A DNA stretch of 64,000 bases, from contig MU008188.1 in the NCBI GenBank assembly GCA_010909165.1, positions 682,001-746,000 of the forward strand, in the 5' to 3' direction. The notes below the pieces were generated by a model. The model did not search any database. It saw only the letters and a list, made by a program, of their open reading frames with translations, and was not told where the DNA came from. This document shows, piece by piece, positions 46,921-59,020 of the stretch (its first letter is position 1; each line of letters starts with the position of its first letter). Made by a program: the position numbers and the translations under genes. This stretch comes from Anthoceros angustus (taxonomy: Eukaryota > Streptophyta > Anthocerotopsida > Anthocerotales > Anthocerotaceae).

Positions 46921-49190
46921 ATGAGAGTGACCAAGGCGGACGGCCAGCGGAGGATCTGACGGTCAAAGTCATCACAGGATGTGGAAGGTGCGACATTTCG
47001 GGATCGTGCGATCTAGGAAGCCCACAAGGGAGGGATCATTCCGGTATTCGATTCTCCAAGAATCGGATCCGGAGGAGGTTATGGTATGTTCCTCGACCAA
47101 AGGAGGAAGTATGGTCGCAAGGCAATGGGTGGAGGATCTCTAGCAAGGAAGTGGAATTTATTCGCCAAGATATGGCTAGGACGTCTTGTGGCGAGGAAGG
47201 CGTGCACAGGAAATTCCATTTAATGATGATGTATGAGATGTCTCGGAAGTTGGTGGATTGGGCCACCATTACGTATGAACAGCGGTTGCGAACCATTTGG
47301 TGATGGAGGGAGCAAGAATCGGTTTGTCTCTACCTTCCTCGTACACCTATATCGGAGGAGGAGGTTCTTACTGACTGGAAGAAGCCAAGATAGAAGCTAC
47401 TCAGTGAGGGTAGTGGAAGGGAGCCATCGCGGCCCGGAGAGGATGAAAGCAGGCGGAGGCCCCGGGTAGAGGCCACCACCACCCATGAATGATGGCTTCG
47501 GGATCGAGAACCCAGAGAAAGGGAAAGGGCCATGAAGCACCTCCTACGGAGGAAGGAGGAAAGATCTGAGACCACCTACGGAGGTTGAGGATTGGTGCCA
47601 ACAACACGGTGGTAGGGAGTGAACCCCCTGGTGGGACCCGGGAGGATGGAGGACCTACGGTGAGCTTCCTCCTACCAAAGAGGTAATGTAACGACTTGTT
47701 AGCTGATGGAGGCGGGTGGCGGAGCGCCGAGGCGTTGGTGACCTCACACACGCAGGAGGAGGCGATGGGAAGTGTTTGAGCGGTAGGCATCCTCTGAGTG
47801 ATTCTTGGTGAAGGAAGTGGGCAGGATCTATGGACGCCCTAGTGGACCCGTGTCGGGAGGTGGCGAGAGTTCGTCTTGAACTTGAGACCTCTGAGGAGGG
47901 GAGGATCAGGAAATTGAGGAGCTCGAAAACCACCTCAGAAAGCAACACTCCGTGCTAGATCGGCCAAGGCGGCGGGATGACCAAGTTGGTGAATGTGTGG
48001 AAATGATTGACCCGGGTCTTAGGCGGGAGGCAAAATCAGCCAAGAGGGCTGGAGTTAGGCGCCGGGAAGGAGGCGGAAGAAAAATTGGAAGCTAGCAAGG
48101 GTAGGAGGCATCGAGCAGCGAGGAGGAGGCGGCATCTAGAGGCCAATGGGACCTTGAAGACGAGAAGGACCTCCTACGAAAGAAGTTAGTCGCCATGGAG
48201 CAACGGAAGGAGCATTACAAGGGAAAATATGACAGCTTGGAGAAAGAACGACAAGGATGGGACAATGTGACCAAGGGTCACAAAGAGGAGCTTCGTATTA
48301 CGAGAGAACTTTTGGAGCAGCAACGCAAGAAGGCCGACGATCTTACCCACGCCTATGAGACGGAGGCAAGGAACTACCGGAAGGAAGTTTTAATGGCCCA
48401 ACGATCTTTGGAAGGTCTGCAGGTCATTCGAGGGGAGCAGGCGAGGGCGACTGCGGCCATAGTAAAACGCATGGCGATGGAAGCCATGGAGAAGGATAAG
48501 GAGATTGGGAGACTTGCCCTGGAGTTGGAGGGAGCGGTAGTGGAGACAAAGGCCGCATTGGTAGGAGTGACAAATCAAAGCCGGTGGGACGAAAAGGCCA
48601 TCCCACTAAGGGTCCGTGATCATGGACGACAAAAGAAGGAGAGTAGTAGGGTGGCGACCTATTACAACAACCTCCTAGAAGCGATTGAGGAACGCCACAA
48701 AGGAGGACGATTAAGAAACAGACCTCACCGCCCCGACAGCGGAATGGCACCGGAGGTCAAAACTTTGAGTGTACAAGGAAAGGCAGTGGCGGACACAAAC
48801 AAGCAAGTCAAGAAGCACCACGGCGACGCCAAGAGACCTCCGAGACGGTGGAGTCATAGGAAAAAGATGGTAGGATGGTACCAAAGTTCCTACTGTAGGA
48901 ACTGCTGATGAGGAGGAGGACCTCAAGGAGGGTACCTCCTACGGTGAAACCCAGCCGTGGAGGGAAGGAACCCCATGGAGATCCGAAAGGTAGGAGACGA
49001 ACCGCCTACCAAGAAGACGAAGATGAGGGGAGGAACCCATCGAGGATGAACGAGGAGGAATGGAACCTCCTACCATGGAGGACCTACCAGAGGGGCCGAG
49101 GTAGAGCATACCAGTAGTCCCGAGAAGACTCTCGAGGAGGCAAGGCTAAGCGACCCATCAAGGGAAGACATTGAAGCCGCGAGGCGAATA
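46921..49190 (+). pseudogene. LTR-encoded ORF in solo LTR
   Basis: The ATG at 46921 is the counterpart of 30476. WSQGNGWRIS and EVEFIRQDMA are retained near 47112-47180. The best preserved part of any copy is the 237-codon frame 48195-48908. It contains MEQRKEHYKGKYDSLEKERQ, ITRELLEQQRKKADDLTHAY and MAMEAMEKDKEIGRLALELE, a long continuous heptad-like charged helix, followed by YYNNLLEAIEER. The Pro/Glu-rich tail (PTK repeats) is eroded, and the stop of the other copies is lost near 49170. The function is unknown. The coiled coil suggests self-association, by inference only. Confidence 0.65.
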
Positions 49191-49418
49191 AGAAAGAACG
49201 AGGATGTCAGAGGACCTTTTCTATAGGACGTTTTGTCCCAAGTGGTACACCTTGGGAAGTGTGAGTATTTAAGAGTGGCGGCAAGATAGACAGATAGGAT
49301 ATTCGTCAAGGTGAGCCGGACCGAGCCGAGAGGATGAACCAAGGGATAAGGATCCTATTGTTGGACTTGGCAAGTCGCCTAGCATTAAACTAGCACGAGT
49401 GACCAATGACTCCCCACC

Positions 49419-49426
49419 TATAAAGG
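49419..49426 (+). promoter_or_regulatory. genomic-RNA TATA box in solo LTR
   Basis: CCTATAAAGGG, with one A fewer than the other copies. AATAAA follows at about 49440. Confidence 0.55.
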
Positions 49427-50096
49427 GAGGGTGGAAGATGAATAAACACCGCTTGCTTTGCACTTTCTTTCCTGCCATCCCTAGCTGACCGCCAAGCCGA
49501 CGAGAAGGCTAAGGGTGGGGTTCTCGAGGCCCCTCGCTGGGGTTCGCCAACGCAGTTCCTCCTCGGAAAGATTGCTGGATATGCTTTGTGTTGTTGCTGG
49601 CCTCGCAGGGATCGGCGCCGACTACGCCGCGCTGTGTTTGTACACGCAATCGCCCGAGAGAAATACCCGCCACGCCACCCTGTGCGCTTGTGTCGCAAGG
49701 AGGCGCAACCGCTAACGCTACGGTAGAGTTAGATTTGGGATCGAATGAAGTGAGTTTCATGTGTGTGGATTTGAACTATGTTTTGAGAATGGTGAAGAGG
49801 TTGGCAATGGTGATGTGTCGTTGTAGAGTGAGTTGATTAGAAGGGCAGGAGAGTGTTGGGGATAAGAAGGAAATCGAAGGCGTGGAGCGGGCCAGTAACC
49901 TGAACGATAACACCCGCTTGTTGCCCATCCGAGGACAAGTAGACCGGCTGAACGATGAGGAGTGAGAGAGTGAGAGGAACGACCGCAAAAACAATGCCCA
50001 AACCAAATCTCTTGGGATCTGTAACCTACGTGACCAACGCATCCGTGATAAGTGTACACCGAGGCGGCGCCTCCGGGTGACCGGAAACCGTCTACA

Positions 50097-52533
50097 AACT
50101 ATTGAAGTCATCACATGAATACCCGTCTTTGCATGTCCACCTCCCGTGGCAATGTAATTTAACCTGCAGGCGGCTTAGTAACACACAAGATGCGGCCTTT
50201 AGGTTCTCCCTTGGTACATATCCGTGGTTGCCTCAAATAACTCCGACCCGCCTGCCTTTTGATTTGGCATGGCATCCTTGTACCCCTATAACCCACAAAT
50301 TGTATAAGGTCCCATACTGCGGCTATTTTGCTTCTTCCCCGCACCAGCATCCAATCCTTTCTCCACAACTACACTCGTGGGCTCGTTTTAAATACGCTTG
50401 ATGTGCATTGTTTCATAGCTATATGAGATTGAATAGGAGCAGTACATGATTTTTTCTTCGCCGCCGTACAAACCTCGTCACCTCCGCGATCTCTCTCACA
50501 GTTTCGCTTCCTGCATGCGGTGGTCACGTAGCGCAAGCGTGCGTGGCCCGCCTCCATGACCACCACTGACCTCCTGACACGGGCGGCCTGCCACTGCCAG
50601 GAGCCGGGAATTGAGGGTCCGTAATCCCTTGCCAGGGGCGTGACTAGGCTCCTCCCGCCTTCGTTGCCGTTCCTCCGGCTTCTCTCGCTCTTCTTCGGTT
50701 TCTCAGACCGGGGCGGATCAAGGGCCAAAGCATCGCCACCTCTCCTTTCGCTTTCATGTCGCTTCCCATCGCCATTACCGCCTCTTCGGGCCGCTGTAAA
50801 CCGTAATACGTACACTCAGTGCCATTCAAGAGATGCGGAATCAAGAGCATGCAGCTGGAAAGGAGCGAACCTCGCTCTCACCGGCAAAGGATGAAGGCAA
50901 GAAAGTTTTGGAATTCACCGATCAGAAGCTGAAGGGCGATCTTCCAAAGCATGCCCAACCAGCCGGAAGGTCGCTTTGATTTCTTAAACTCGCTGTCATG
51001 GTCAAAGGAACGCGAATCAGTGGTTCAATCCCGATCATTGCGTACACTCGATCAATATATTAGGGTCACATGTGTTCCAAAAGATTATACCATGAACCCG
51101 TGTAGACTTAGGCACAGCGAAGCGACACTGGTGTCACACCCGCCGCCAGCCAGATTCCCTGTATGCCACAGATATCCGACTTCCTGACATTCGGCCGAGG
51201 AGGCTGCTGATGCCTCAATGGGCTATTGCAATAACCGGGCTCAGCCGCCCGGGTGTGTGCATAAGTTAGCAACCCCGACACCTCCCACTGGAACGCAGTC
51301 CATCGCCTGCATGATGTATGGATGGAGCATGTAGACATGACAGCGACCGGCTCAGCCTCTGTGAGTTCTAAGGTCCCTCACCGGGCGCAATGTTGAGAAC
51401 ATGCACACAATTCCGACGATGAAGTGGGTGTCAGCCACGACTTTGTATAGTCCGCTTTCACGGTGAGTTGTTTCTTGTTTCTCATAAATAAGCCAAGAAC
51501 CTTCTTCCTACATACGCCGCCCATGAAGAAGGCCAAGACCAATCTCAATTATCTCCGGTTCTGACGCTGGCGACATATGCGTAAGGCGAGTGGATGGATG
51601 AACAACCCGCCGACCGTACCTATGCCCCTGCGTAAACCAGTTGCCGGACCTATCTGTGATTCTCCTGGCATGATGTTTGACCCGGAAGGGAGAGAACTAG
51701 AACATCAATTGAAATAGGGAACCGCGTAATGGCTACCGTGAAACAGACGACCGGACTCCAGACATGCGTGCTTGGCAGCTTGGCTGGAAGACGTAAGTCA
51801 GTCACATTACCTAAGACATCGGTTTAAGGGACTAGCGAATTGTATTCCATAATGACCTTTGATTGTTTGGGCGTTTGGTGACACAGTAATGCTGAATGCC
51901 TGCGAATGTGCGTATACGTATTGACAAGGTCGTCACGGTTACGGCGATTTCAAGCAATTTTATCACCCAACTCTTCACGATCTGCTCCACAAACTCCTCG
52001 CACCCACTTGTACCGCCATGGAGGGAAGGCTCACATTTAGTAAACAGGAAGGCAATGATGACAAGAGGATGGATGTCCATCCGATCAGTCTCCTTTTTGC
52101 AAGACGCGGATTGTCTAACAATGTGTGGATGATGGATGATATTGCCGCCCAAGCCTGGTGGCTCATCTTGTGCAAAAGCAGGAAGAAGAGGACGACACCA
52201 ACCGTATGCCAAGTGTGAAGAGGAGCTTGGCCAACGCTCGCTTTATGCGAAACCTTCGATGCAAACGGCCTGCGTTGTACATTATGGATCTTCGTCGCAT
52301 CATGACGCTTGGATGTCAAAATGTGCATTGAGGAAAAGTGATAAAGGCGCTTATCAAGGCCGAGTTTTGAAACCATGTTGCAATGACATGTGTCCGTGAT
52401 AGGTTAACGAAAAGAAAAATTTCAAGAAGAAATAAGTATCGCTTTTCCTCACAGCATGGAAGATGGCACGTGAGACATTTCTCTGGAAACCTTGATGTAC
52501 GTCCGTGAGGGAATGAGGCGAAGGAAAGTGGTT
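50097..52533. other. unassigned sequence between solo LTR and element D1
   Basis: The longest frames are minus 50369-50815, minus 51832-52212 and minus 51975-52376. None has a motif I recognise. The last reads through a hydrophobic stretch (VGVVLFFLLLHKM), but stops and overlaps in several phases make a gene call unsafe. No repeat shared with the rest of the window was found. Confidence 0.4.
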
Positions 52534-53208
52534 TGTGGACTACGACTCTCGTTAAGAAATAAGTAGGGCTTTGTTTTTTTGTAGGAGCCGATGGCGATAC
52601 AAATATGTTGAAAAAGGGGGGGATAATAAGCACGATTTGACAGATTGGGGATCGTGACCCGAGTATACTCCCATCCCGGATCGGGCAACGACTTTGACCT
52701 ACTATGACAGCGCCTTACCGCTAAACGGGATACAAGTCCTGACTCACCCCAGTCCAAAGGTGATAAGTACACCGGAAAGTAACTTAAGTGAGCCGCGAGG
52801 ACGGACTCAGGCGCGCTTACGCGGACGCCCCGGTGGAGGTCGCATGCAAACAAGCCGTGAGCTCGCCGGGCCGCGGCAGCAGTGTATTCACGCCCGCGAC
52901 CCGCGCCAGAAGGCCGAGCACGGCAGCAGAAGCGCCGTAGTGTGAGGCGCAAGGTCGCAATGCCATGCACTCCTCGCGGATGTGAAGAGGCGCCTTCCGC
53001 CTATATTCCAAGGCGCGTCAAGGGAAGGTCACTTTACCGCGCAGCCTCGAGATACCCCGCGCCTCGCCCGCAACCCGCTCGGGCGCTATCTCTTTGAGCG
53101 CCCCAAAGATTTCGGTTGTAGTCCACGGGTCGGGGTTGGAGAACAACGCGCGAGGAGGGCGATCGTGCCAAAGGAACTCCGCCAGCCTGCCGAAAAAGGA
53201 GACGAGGC

Positions 53209-56088
53209 GGCGGCACCCAAAAGCTCGGAAGTTTGGGAGCCATGGAACCGTGGAGCGCAACATTGTGACTCCGGGCGCTATCCGACTTTGGGCCGGCCGA
53301 GGAAGGGAGAAGGCAGGAGTGGCACGGATGCGCTAGACGGTCTCGACGCTCGGCCATACCTGGGTCCGGAGTTCACCGGAAGATGTTGGCGGTCAACAAG
53401 GAGGTGCGGTCCAAGAACCTCCGGAGGACCCATGGCGGACCTTGAGGTCCCGGGAGGCGCCTACAACCGCCCAAAGGAGGAAGAAGGGGAGCGCTGCCCC
53501 TCAAGGCGGGAAGATAGGGCCGGGCCGAGGCCTCGACGCAGAGGACCACCAACGGTGGCCGATATCCGACCCACCGGGATGAGTAGCGGTAGCCCTTGAT
53601 CATTGTCCATTGATCCGCCACCAAGGTGGATCACCTTGGATAACCTCACAGTATTCTCGCATGCGCTACAATGGGGAAGAGGCGGACTGGGAAGGATTAT
53701 CTCTGCTTAGCTGGGAGGCCCGCAAGCTCAGACCGAGAAGCCTCGCTGGCCGCCCTACCGATCCATGTATGGGGACATTTCAGCCTCAAGGAGGGAGAGC
53801 TGAGCGGGCGCCCGAAAGGACCGAGGCCCCGCCGAAGTGGAGCGGGCGCCCGAGGTGGAGGCCGACCCAAGGCCAAACGACCCGGGAGGAGGACGATCGG
53901 GAGGGAATTCCGACCCATACGCCCTGAACGGACCCCTCACCACCTGTGGAAGTATGGGAAGAAATCCCCGCTTCCTCCTCGGTGCCCCAACCGAGCAGCC
54001 CAAAGCAGGCTGACCCAGCCCCGCCACCACCACATAACCATACCATGGAGCCCGCCTGACTGTGAGGGAACCAAGAGACGCAAGACCCTACTAACGCTGC
54101 ACCTCGGGACCAAGATTCTTACCCCCGCCTACGGGAGTGGCAAGAAGCAGGCTGTGAAGGAGGAGGGCAGAGGACGCCTCAGTGAGCAGGAGGACACTGC
54201 AGCAGCCTGCACTCGAGCCGGCCCCTGCCGCCGATGTGAAGGGGCAAAAGGGCTTGCTCCCGACTCCTCACCTCCTCCGAGCCCTGAGAAAAGGGGAGAA
54301 GGAGCTCGGGGCTAAGGAGGGTGAAGCCCGGAAGCCAAAGACTCGTGACCTAAGGGTCCCGATTAGGTCCGGAGAACCCAACCGACTTACTCCGACAATG
54401 TATGGAGGTCTCGGATCGGAAACGCCGCCCCGCCACTGACTTTGTGGGAGCTCTCAGCGGCACCGGAAGAAACATGGCGGTTCCGCTAACATCAGATGCT
54501 TTGGGGTCTCATGAAGACCGGAAGGTAGAAGCCACCCGAGGCATGGTACTCCTCCGAGCAGCTTGAGGGGCCCAGAGGCAAGAAGGAAGGCCAAGCCCTA
54601 CGGATTGAGGAAGGAAACGCCGAGGCGAGAGGGAGGTCCGTCCATCCGCAAGGATGACTAAATTCCTTCACCGGAGGAGCAAGGAAGCTAAGGAGGCCCA
54701 AGCGGCCGAGGACCTCGCAGCAGAGGGGTAGTGCACAGAAGGCAAGAGGCCCGGCGCGAGCGGGCGCGGACTCAAGTGAGGCACCAGACTGCAAGCTCGG
54801 AGAGGCTCGTGAAGGTGGCCAAGGAGGCTGAAGCACCGATCGCCATCACTACTCCATGGATCGGAACCGGTGGAGGGAGGAGAGCCACAACCGGCCGAGC
54901 AGCAAGGAGAGCAAGCACGACGAGCCGTGTAACACTGAGGCCAAGACCCGGAAATCGGGACCAGGCGGAAATGGGCAGGAGGTAGAAGGGAGGCGGCAGA
55001 GTCGAGGACAAGAAGGACACCTTGGAGTTACAACCCAAGACGCTGGGCTGAGCAGCAAGGGGTTCTCAACGAGAATCCAAGACTTTGAGCTGAGATAGAG
55101 GCGCCCACCGCCTCAAGATGAGCAGAGGTGGTGAGGGCGCGACCACCAAAGCCTGTGAAGTTCGCGATAAGGAGATGGAGGATCTCCTGACTCAGCCCGT
55201 GAGGTGGAGCAGTGGAGATGGAAGACCGCAGGAGACTTTGAGCAGCCCAAACTACCATTGAGAGGAATGGTAGTCATAGGTCGCGAACGCGAAAATAGAG
55301 CGGCTGAGCTGGCATATGGACGGAGTCAAGAGACGGCGATGGAACAGGAGCAGGACGCCGCCGAGATGGAGAAGGGCCTGGAGCCTGCACCGCAGAGCTG
55401 CCCACCGTCTGAGAGGGAGATGGCGAGCAATGTCTGAATGGACAAAGAGGCGAGCCGGAAGTGCATAAGAAGCCGGTCCACCTTGAGGAAGGCGGAAGGC
55501 GGGCGGGCAAGCCGCGCAACTGGCCAAGGGAGTTGGAGCAGTGGAGCAACAATGACGCTGGAGGTGACCGAGGCACCTGGGCGAGAAGGCATTCAGCCTT
55601 ATCAAACTCGGAGGTGGACCAATGCGGCAAAGACGCCACCCGAGCACCTATGGCGAAGGGAGACGGTGCCCGGCACACGTGAAGAGGCAATCCAACAAGT
55701 GGATTCTGGACTTTGCCTATTACTACCGAGCCCTGCAGAGAGGCCTCATCAGAAATGCACCCGACCTGAAGGCCTGGAGGGGAAGAAGGCACGGGGACAA
55801 AGACAGTGGACTCCTAGGGCCCTGCTTGAGACGACGCAATGGGGAGAAGAGCCTCAAGAGGAGCGGGACGAACCCCCTGAGGTAAGTTCACCGCAACCCG
55901 CCTCAGAGAAGGGAGGACGGGCCCGAAGGGTGCGGAGGAGCCAACCCACCCAAGACAAGGGCCTGGGTAGGGAGGAGGACCTAGCAAGACGAGGTCCACA
56001 AGGGGTCCGGAGCTTGGGGACCGGAATAAGTTCGGACCGAGGTCCGAACCTCAGAGACCAGGCCGGACCCACCGGACCTGGGAAATAA
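53209..56088 (+). pseudogene. LTR-encoded ORF in D1
   Basis: AAAPKSSEVWEPWNRGAQHC matches the MAPK-type start of D2 at 59021, with the Met codon lost. Longer frames are 53671-54315 (PLPPRCPNRAAQSRLTQPRH) and 55438-56088. Charged helical segments such as MEQEQDAAEMEKGL (55339) and KVAKEAEAPIAI (54811) recur in D2. The end is near TGPGK and a stop at 56086-56088. The composition is Arg/Glu/Gly/Pro-rich. No known domain is seen. The position inside U3, upstream of the TATA box, equals that of the A and B LTR ORFs. Confidence 0.45.
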
Positions 56089-56458
56089 GCCGACCCTGAG
56101 TTCAGACGAGTCGAGACCTGACTCGAGGTCCTGCCCAAAGAAGTGAGGAGCCCCTTCGACTTACGCTGGGGAGCATAGTGGCCCCACCGGAGGGGACCCA
56201 CGGGAGGCTGGGAGGATGACGCCGCGGCACGGGTCATCACGCCACGAGCCCAACCCGACAGTGATTCCGGAGAGAGGAGGTCTACCGCTGATCATCCGAT
56301 TGCGCCAGAATCGTCGGGAGATTGACCACCAATCCCAAGGCGAACCTGACCTTCCTACCCCACCGCCGAAGGGGAGAGAATAGGGGTGGCGGCCGACAGG
56401 TATACCGAAATGGCCATCACCGTAATAGGGGTGTAATAAAGACGCCGACTGGGCGTAG

Positions 56459-56466
56459 TATAAGAG
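56459..56466 (+). promoter_or_regulatory. TATA-like box, D1
   Basis: GCGTAGTATAAGAGGG is conserved in D2 (62084) and D3 (63377), each followed by CTTGGTGTTGATG. Confidence 0.55.
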
Positions 56467-56985
56467 GGTCATCAATAAATCATCTTTCTTGGTGTTGATG
56501 CTGCTTGCGACAATTTTGTGTGTCTTCTGCTAACGTGAGTCCCGAGTCACCGAGCAGCAATGGCGAGAGATTGACTGGGTCCCGTGACGACTCCAACGTT
56601 GTGGTGGTGTGTGAGGGTGGGACCTGCGGCTCGGGCCCCGCCCAGCCGGGCCGAATCGGACCGAACGCAGAGGAGGGACTCGGGGCGGCAGAGCCCTGGA
56701 CGGAGAGGCCCCAGAGAACGACCTGAGGAGGTCCTGATCAAGGCCTTTTCCCTAAGACCGATAAGGTGTAGTGGGAGGGAGAGAGGAACGACGAGGTGGA
56801 GTGACTTAACGTGAACGAAACGACGCGAACGTCTCTAAACGCTTGGCCATACCGGCCCGGCGTGATTTGTCAGGTAGTTAGACGAATCGAGAATGTGCGC
56901 TGGAACTAAAGTAAGACGAGATCGCTAAACAGAACGGAGTCCTATTCCTTTGGGAACGACTCTTCCTACAACGACACGGGATTGT

Positions 56986-58370
56986 GTACCAACAAAAGTG
57001 CCGCCGCCACATGGTTCCTGTTACAGTAATCACCGCTATCAAATGCTGTTTACGGCATTTAGAAGAGAAAGTTTTACCCATCAGTCACAAAAGGTATGAG
57101 GGAATTAAAGAGTGGTGGTCAGTCCTAATGCACCAGCGGGACTGTCAAGCTTGAAGGCCAACCCTATATGTAAGACCCACGCACGCAGAAAGGGGCCAGT
57201 AGCTTGGCCGGACTGTTTTTTAAGATGGGCGTAGTAGAGGTCAGCCGACGTGGAGGTCTTCAATCTTCCGACACATACACGGGTTGAGATATGGCTCAAA
57301 GATAATACAATGTGAGATATTCATGTACATGGGTTTGTAGAATATACGCCATGCCGTTCCCAAATTGTGGAAAACATACTCAAAGCAGAAAGTGAAGATA
57401 ATCAAGTCCAATCGATTAACGTGGCTTCTCACCGGCCAGTTGAAAGCAACAATACGGAATACTCACCTCCAAAGAGGATCATGGCGCTTGAACCGCAATA
57501 AACCTTCCTCTTTCTAGAATACCGCCGCTAAGGAAGGGGACTCAGACCGGCGGGCGCGATTCGAAGGGTTGGTCAGGGTTGGTGTCTGCAGGTGGAGGAT
57601 AAGGAACTGAGTTCATTACCGATAGTATCGTACCGTTCAACATCCTCCCTGCAGATGCACTTTCTTATATCATCGTCTGCTGTATGTGGTGTTGGGGTTC
57701 CACATTTACCGATGACGCGGTAACTTGATGTGGTTGTATGAGGGCGTGAGGGCGCCGGCCGGTTTCCTACCTGCGTTAACAATTCATCCAAGACACTTGG
57801 TTTGATGTCAAAGTGCCATCCTCATCAAAGTCGCCTTTCAATGAGTTTGCTGGAAGAAAGTTCAATCGATGCGAGATTGCCTCAGATCTGTGGGCCTCGC
57901 TGTGGCAGCCTGTTTAGGAAGCTGAAAAGGCCAAACGCTTAATATCTTTATCCTATGTTGTTTGCAGAGGAAGTACCAGGCACATAGAGCGCCTATATGC
58001 AGAAGGCAAAGATGCTAAACACCAAGATTACGTTGAACCGCAAGTATATATGTTATTATCTATTGATGATATGGAGATGTAAATACCCCATTTTTGGGTG
58101 GCTAAGAACCAGAAGAGGAAAGTCAATTTCGGGCCCATGTTGTGGGTGCTTATTTTACAACTAAGCGTGATAAACCGTGATTTTCACATGCATTATGCTA
58201 ACTTCGAGATGATGCCTTGACCGGGGTTCGCAAAGTTTTATACTTGCAGGTTGGACAACATGCGGGAGGATAAGAACCAATATTATTGTATGACTTAAAT
58301 ATGCTTGTGGACATGGGGACTTTCCAGAAAGTGAAGGTGGGCTTCCTACTAGTTGGGCACTGTGGACTAT
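56986..58370. other. AT-richer interval between D1 and D2
   Basis: No gag-pol is present. A candidate plus-strand terminal exon (57966-58081) follows the polypyrimidine acceptor CCTATGTTGTTTGCAG and reads STRHIERLYAEGKDAKHQDY, then VEPQVYMLLSIDDMEM and TAA, with no known family. On the minus strand a short frame around 57800-57715 reads GRKPAGALTPSYNHIKLPRH and contains palindrome copy 5. The rest holds nothing I can name. Confidence 0.4.
57750..57762. repeat. GC-rich palindromic element, copy 5 (partial)
   Basis: GGGCGCCGGCCGG, half of the core, preceded by GAGGGCGTGA. On the minus strand it encodes KPAGAL within an open frame. Confidence 0.6.
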
Positions 58371-59020
58371 GGACTTCCCTTGGGGGGTAGGAATTAAGTA
58401 GGGCTTTGTTTTTTTTGGTAGGTTGGAATAGTAAAATAAGGCGGAAAAGGAGGAATAAGCACGGATGGCGCCTCCTGACCGACCGAGTATACCCGACTCG
58501 GAGTGGGCAACGACTCAACCACTATGGCGAAGCCCGACTACGCTAACGGATAAGTCCGACCCCACCCGGTCAAAACAGATAAGTACGCCAGGAAAGTAAC
58601 TTAGAAGTTGAGTCGTGAGGATGCATCGGCCGCCACGTGGACGGCCCCGAGTGGAGGTCGGGCATGCAGCAGTGCCAGACGAGCTGTGGGCCGCAGGTAT
58701 TCACGCCCGGACCGCGCGGCGCACAGAAGGCCGTAGCACGGCGTAAGGCCGAGGCGGAGGCGTAAGGTCGAGTAAGCCATGCACTGCGCTACGTGTGGAA
58801 GAGGCGCCTTCCCGCCTGCCTTACTTCCCACGCGGCCGAAGAGGGTCATTTCACGGCACCGACAATTTCGCAGCCTCGCGCCCGCAACCCGCCTCGGCGC
58901 TATCTCTTTGAGCGCCCAGCATCTCGAGCGGCTCACCGCCGGGTTGGAGCAGCCGAACGCGAAGAGGGCGATCGCGCCGACTCCGCCGCCAGCCTACAAA
59001 GAACAAGGGAGAAGAAGGCG

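Larger units (their letters stand above)
45817..50096 (+). mobile_element. solo LTR of family A (4.3 kb)
   Basis: It starts TGGAACGAAGAATTTTGG, as the A 3' LTR does, and ends near CTACA at 50096. The body matches 19144-23331 and 29427-33659. No primer site or gag follows, and no purine tract or pol precedes, so it is a solo LTR left by recombination between LTRs. Flanks are CCATTG on the left and CTATTG 3 nt after the right end, a probable degenerate target-site duplication. It lies just upstream of the minus-strand split gene. Confidence 0.85.
52534..56985 (+). mobile_element. long LTR of family D, copy 1 (solo or truncated)
   Basis: It begins TGTGGACTACGACTC and shares its whole length with copy D2 at 58371 (for example AAGTAGGGCTTTGTTTTTTT near the start). 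It carries a long Arg/Glu/Pro-rich ORF, TATAAGAG at 56459 and a U5 with AACGTGAGTCCCGAGTCACC. Similarity to D2 and D3 fades after CGGGATTGT near 56983, so the last ~120 bp of U5 is lost or replaced. No gag-pol is adjacent. It is classed as an LTR because of the TG start, the TATA box placed ~0.5 kb before the end, and its repetition. Confidence 0.65.

Noticed and set aside
50980-51020. tRNA T-arm-like GTGGTTCAATCCC
   Set aside because: No matching acceptor, D-arm or anticodon arm can be folded around it.
53621-53640. Short palindrome CCAAGGTGGATCACCTTGG conserved in D1 and D2 (59453-59471)
   Set aside because: It lies inside the LTR ORF and codes for the helix segment TKVDHLG, so coding conservation explains it.
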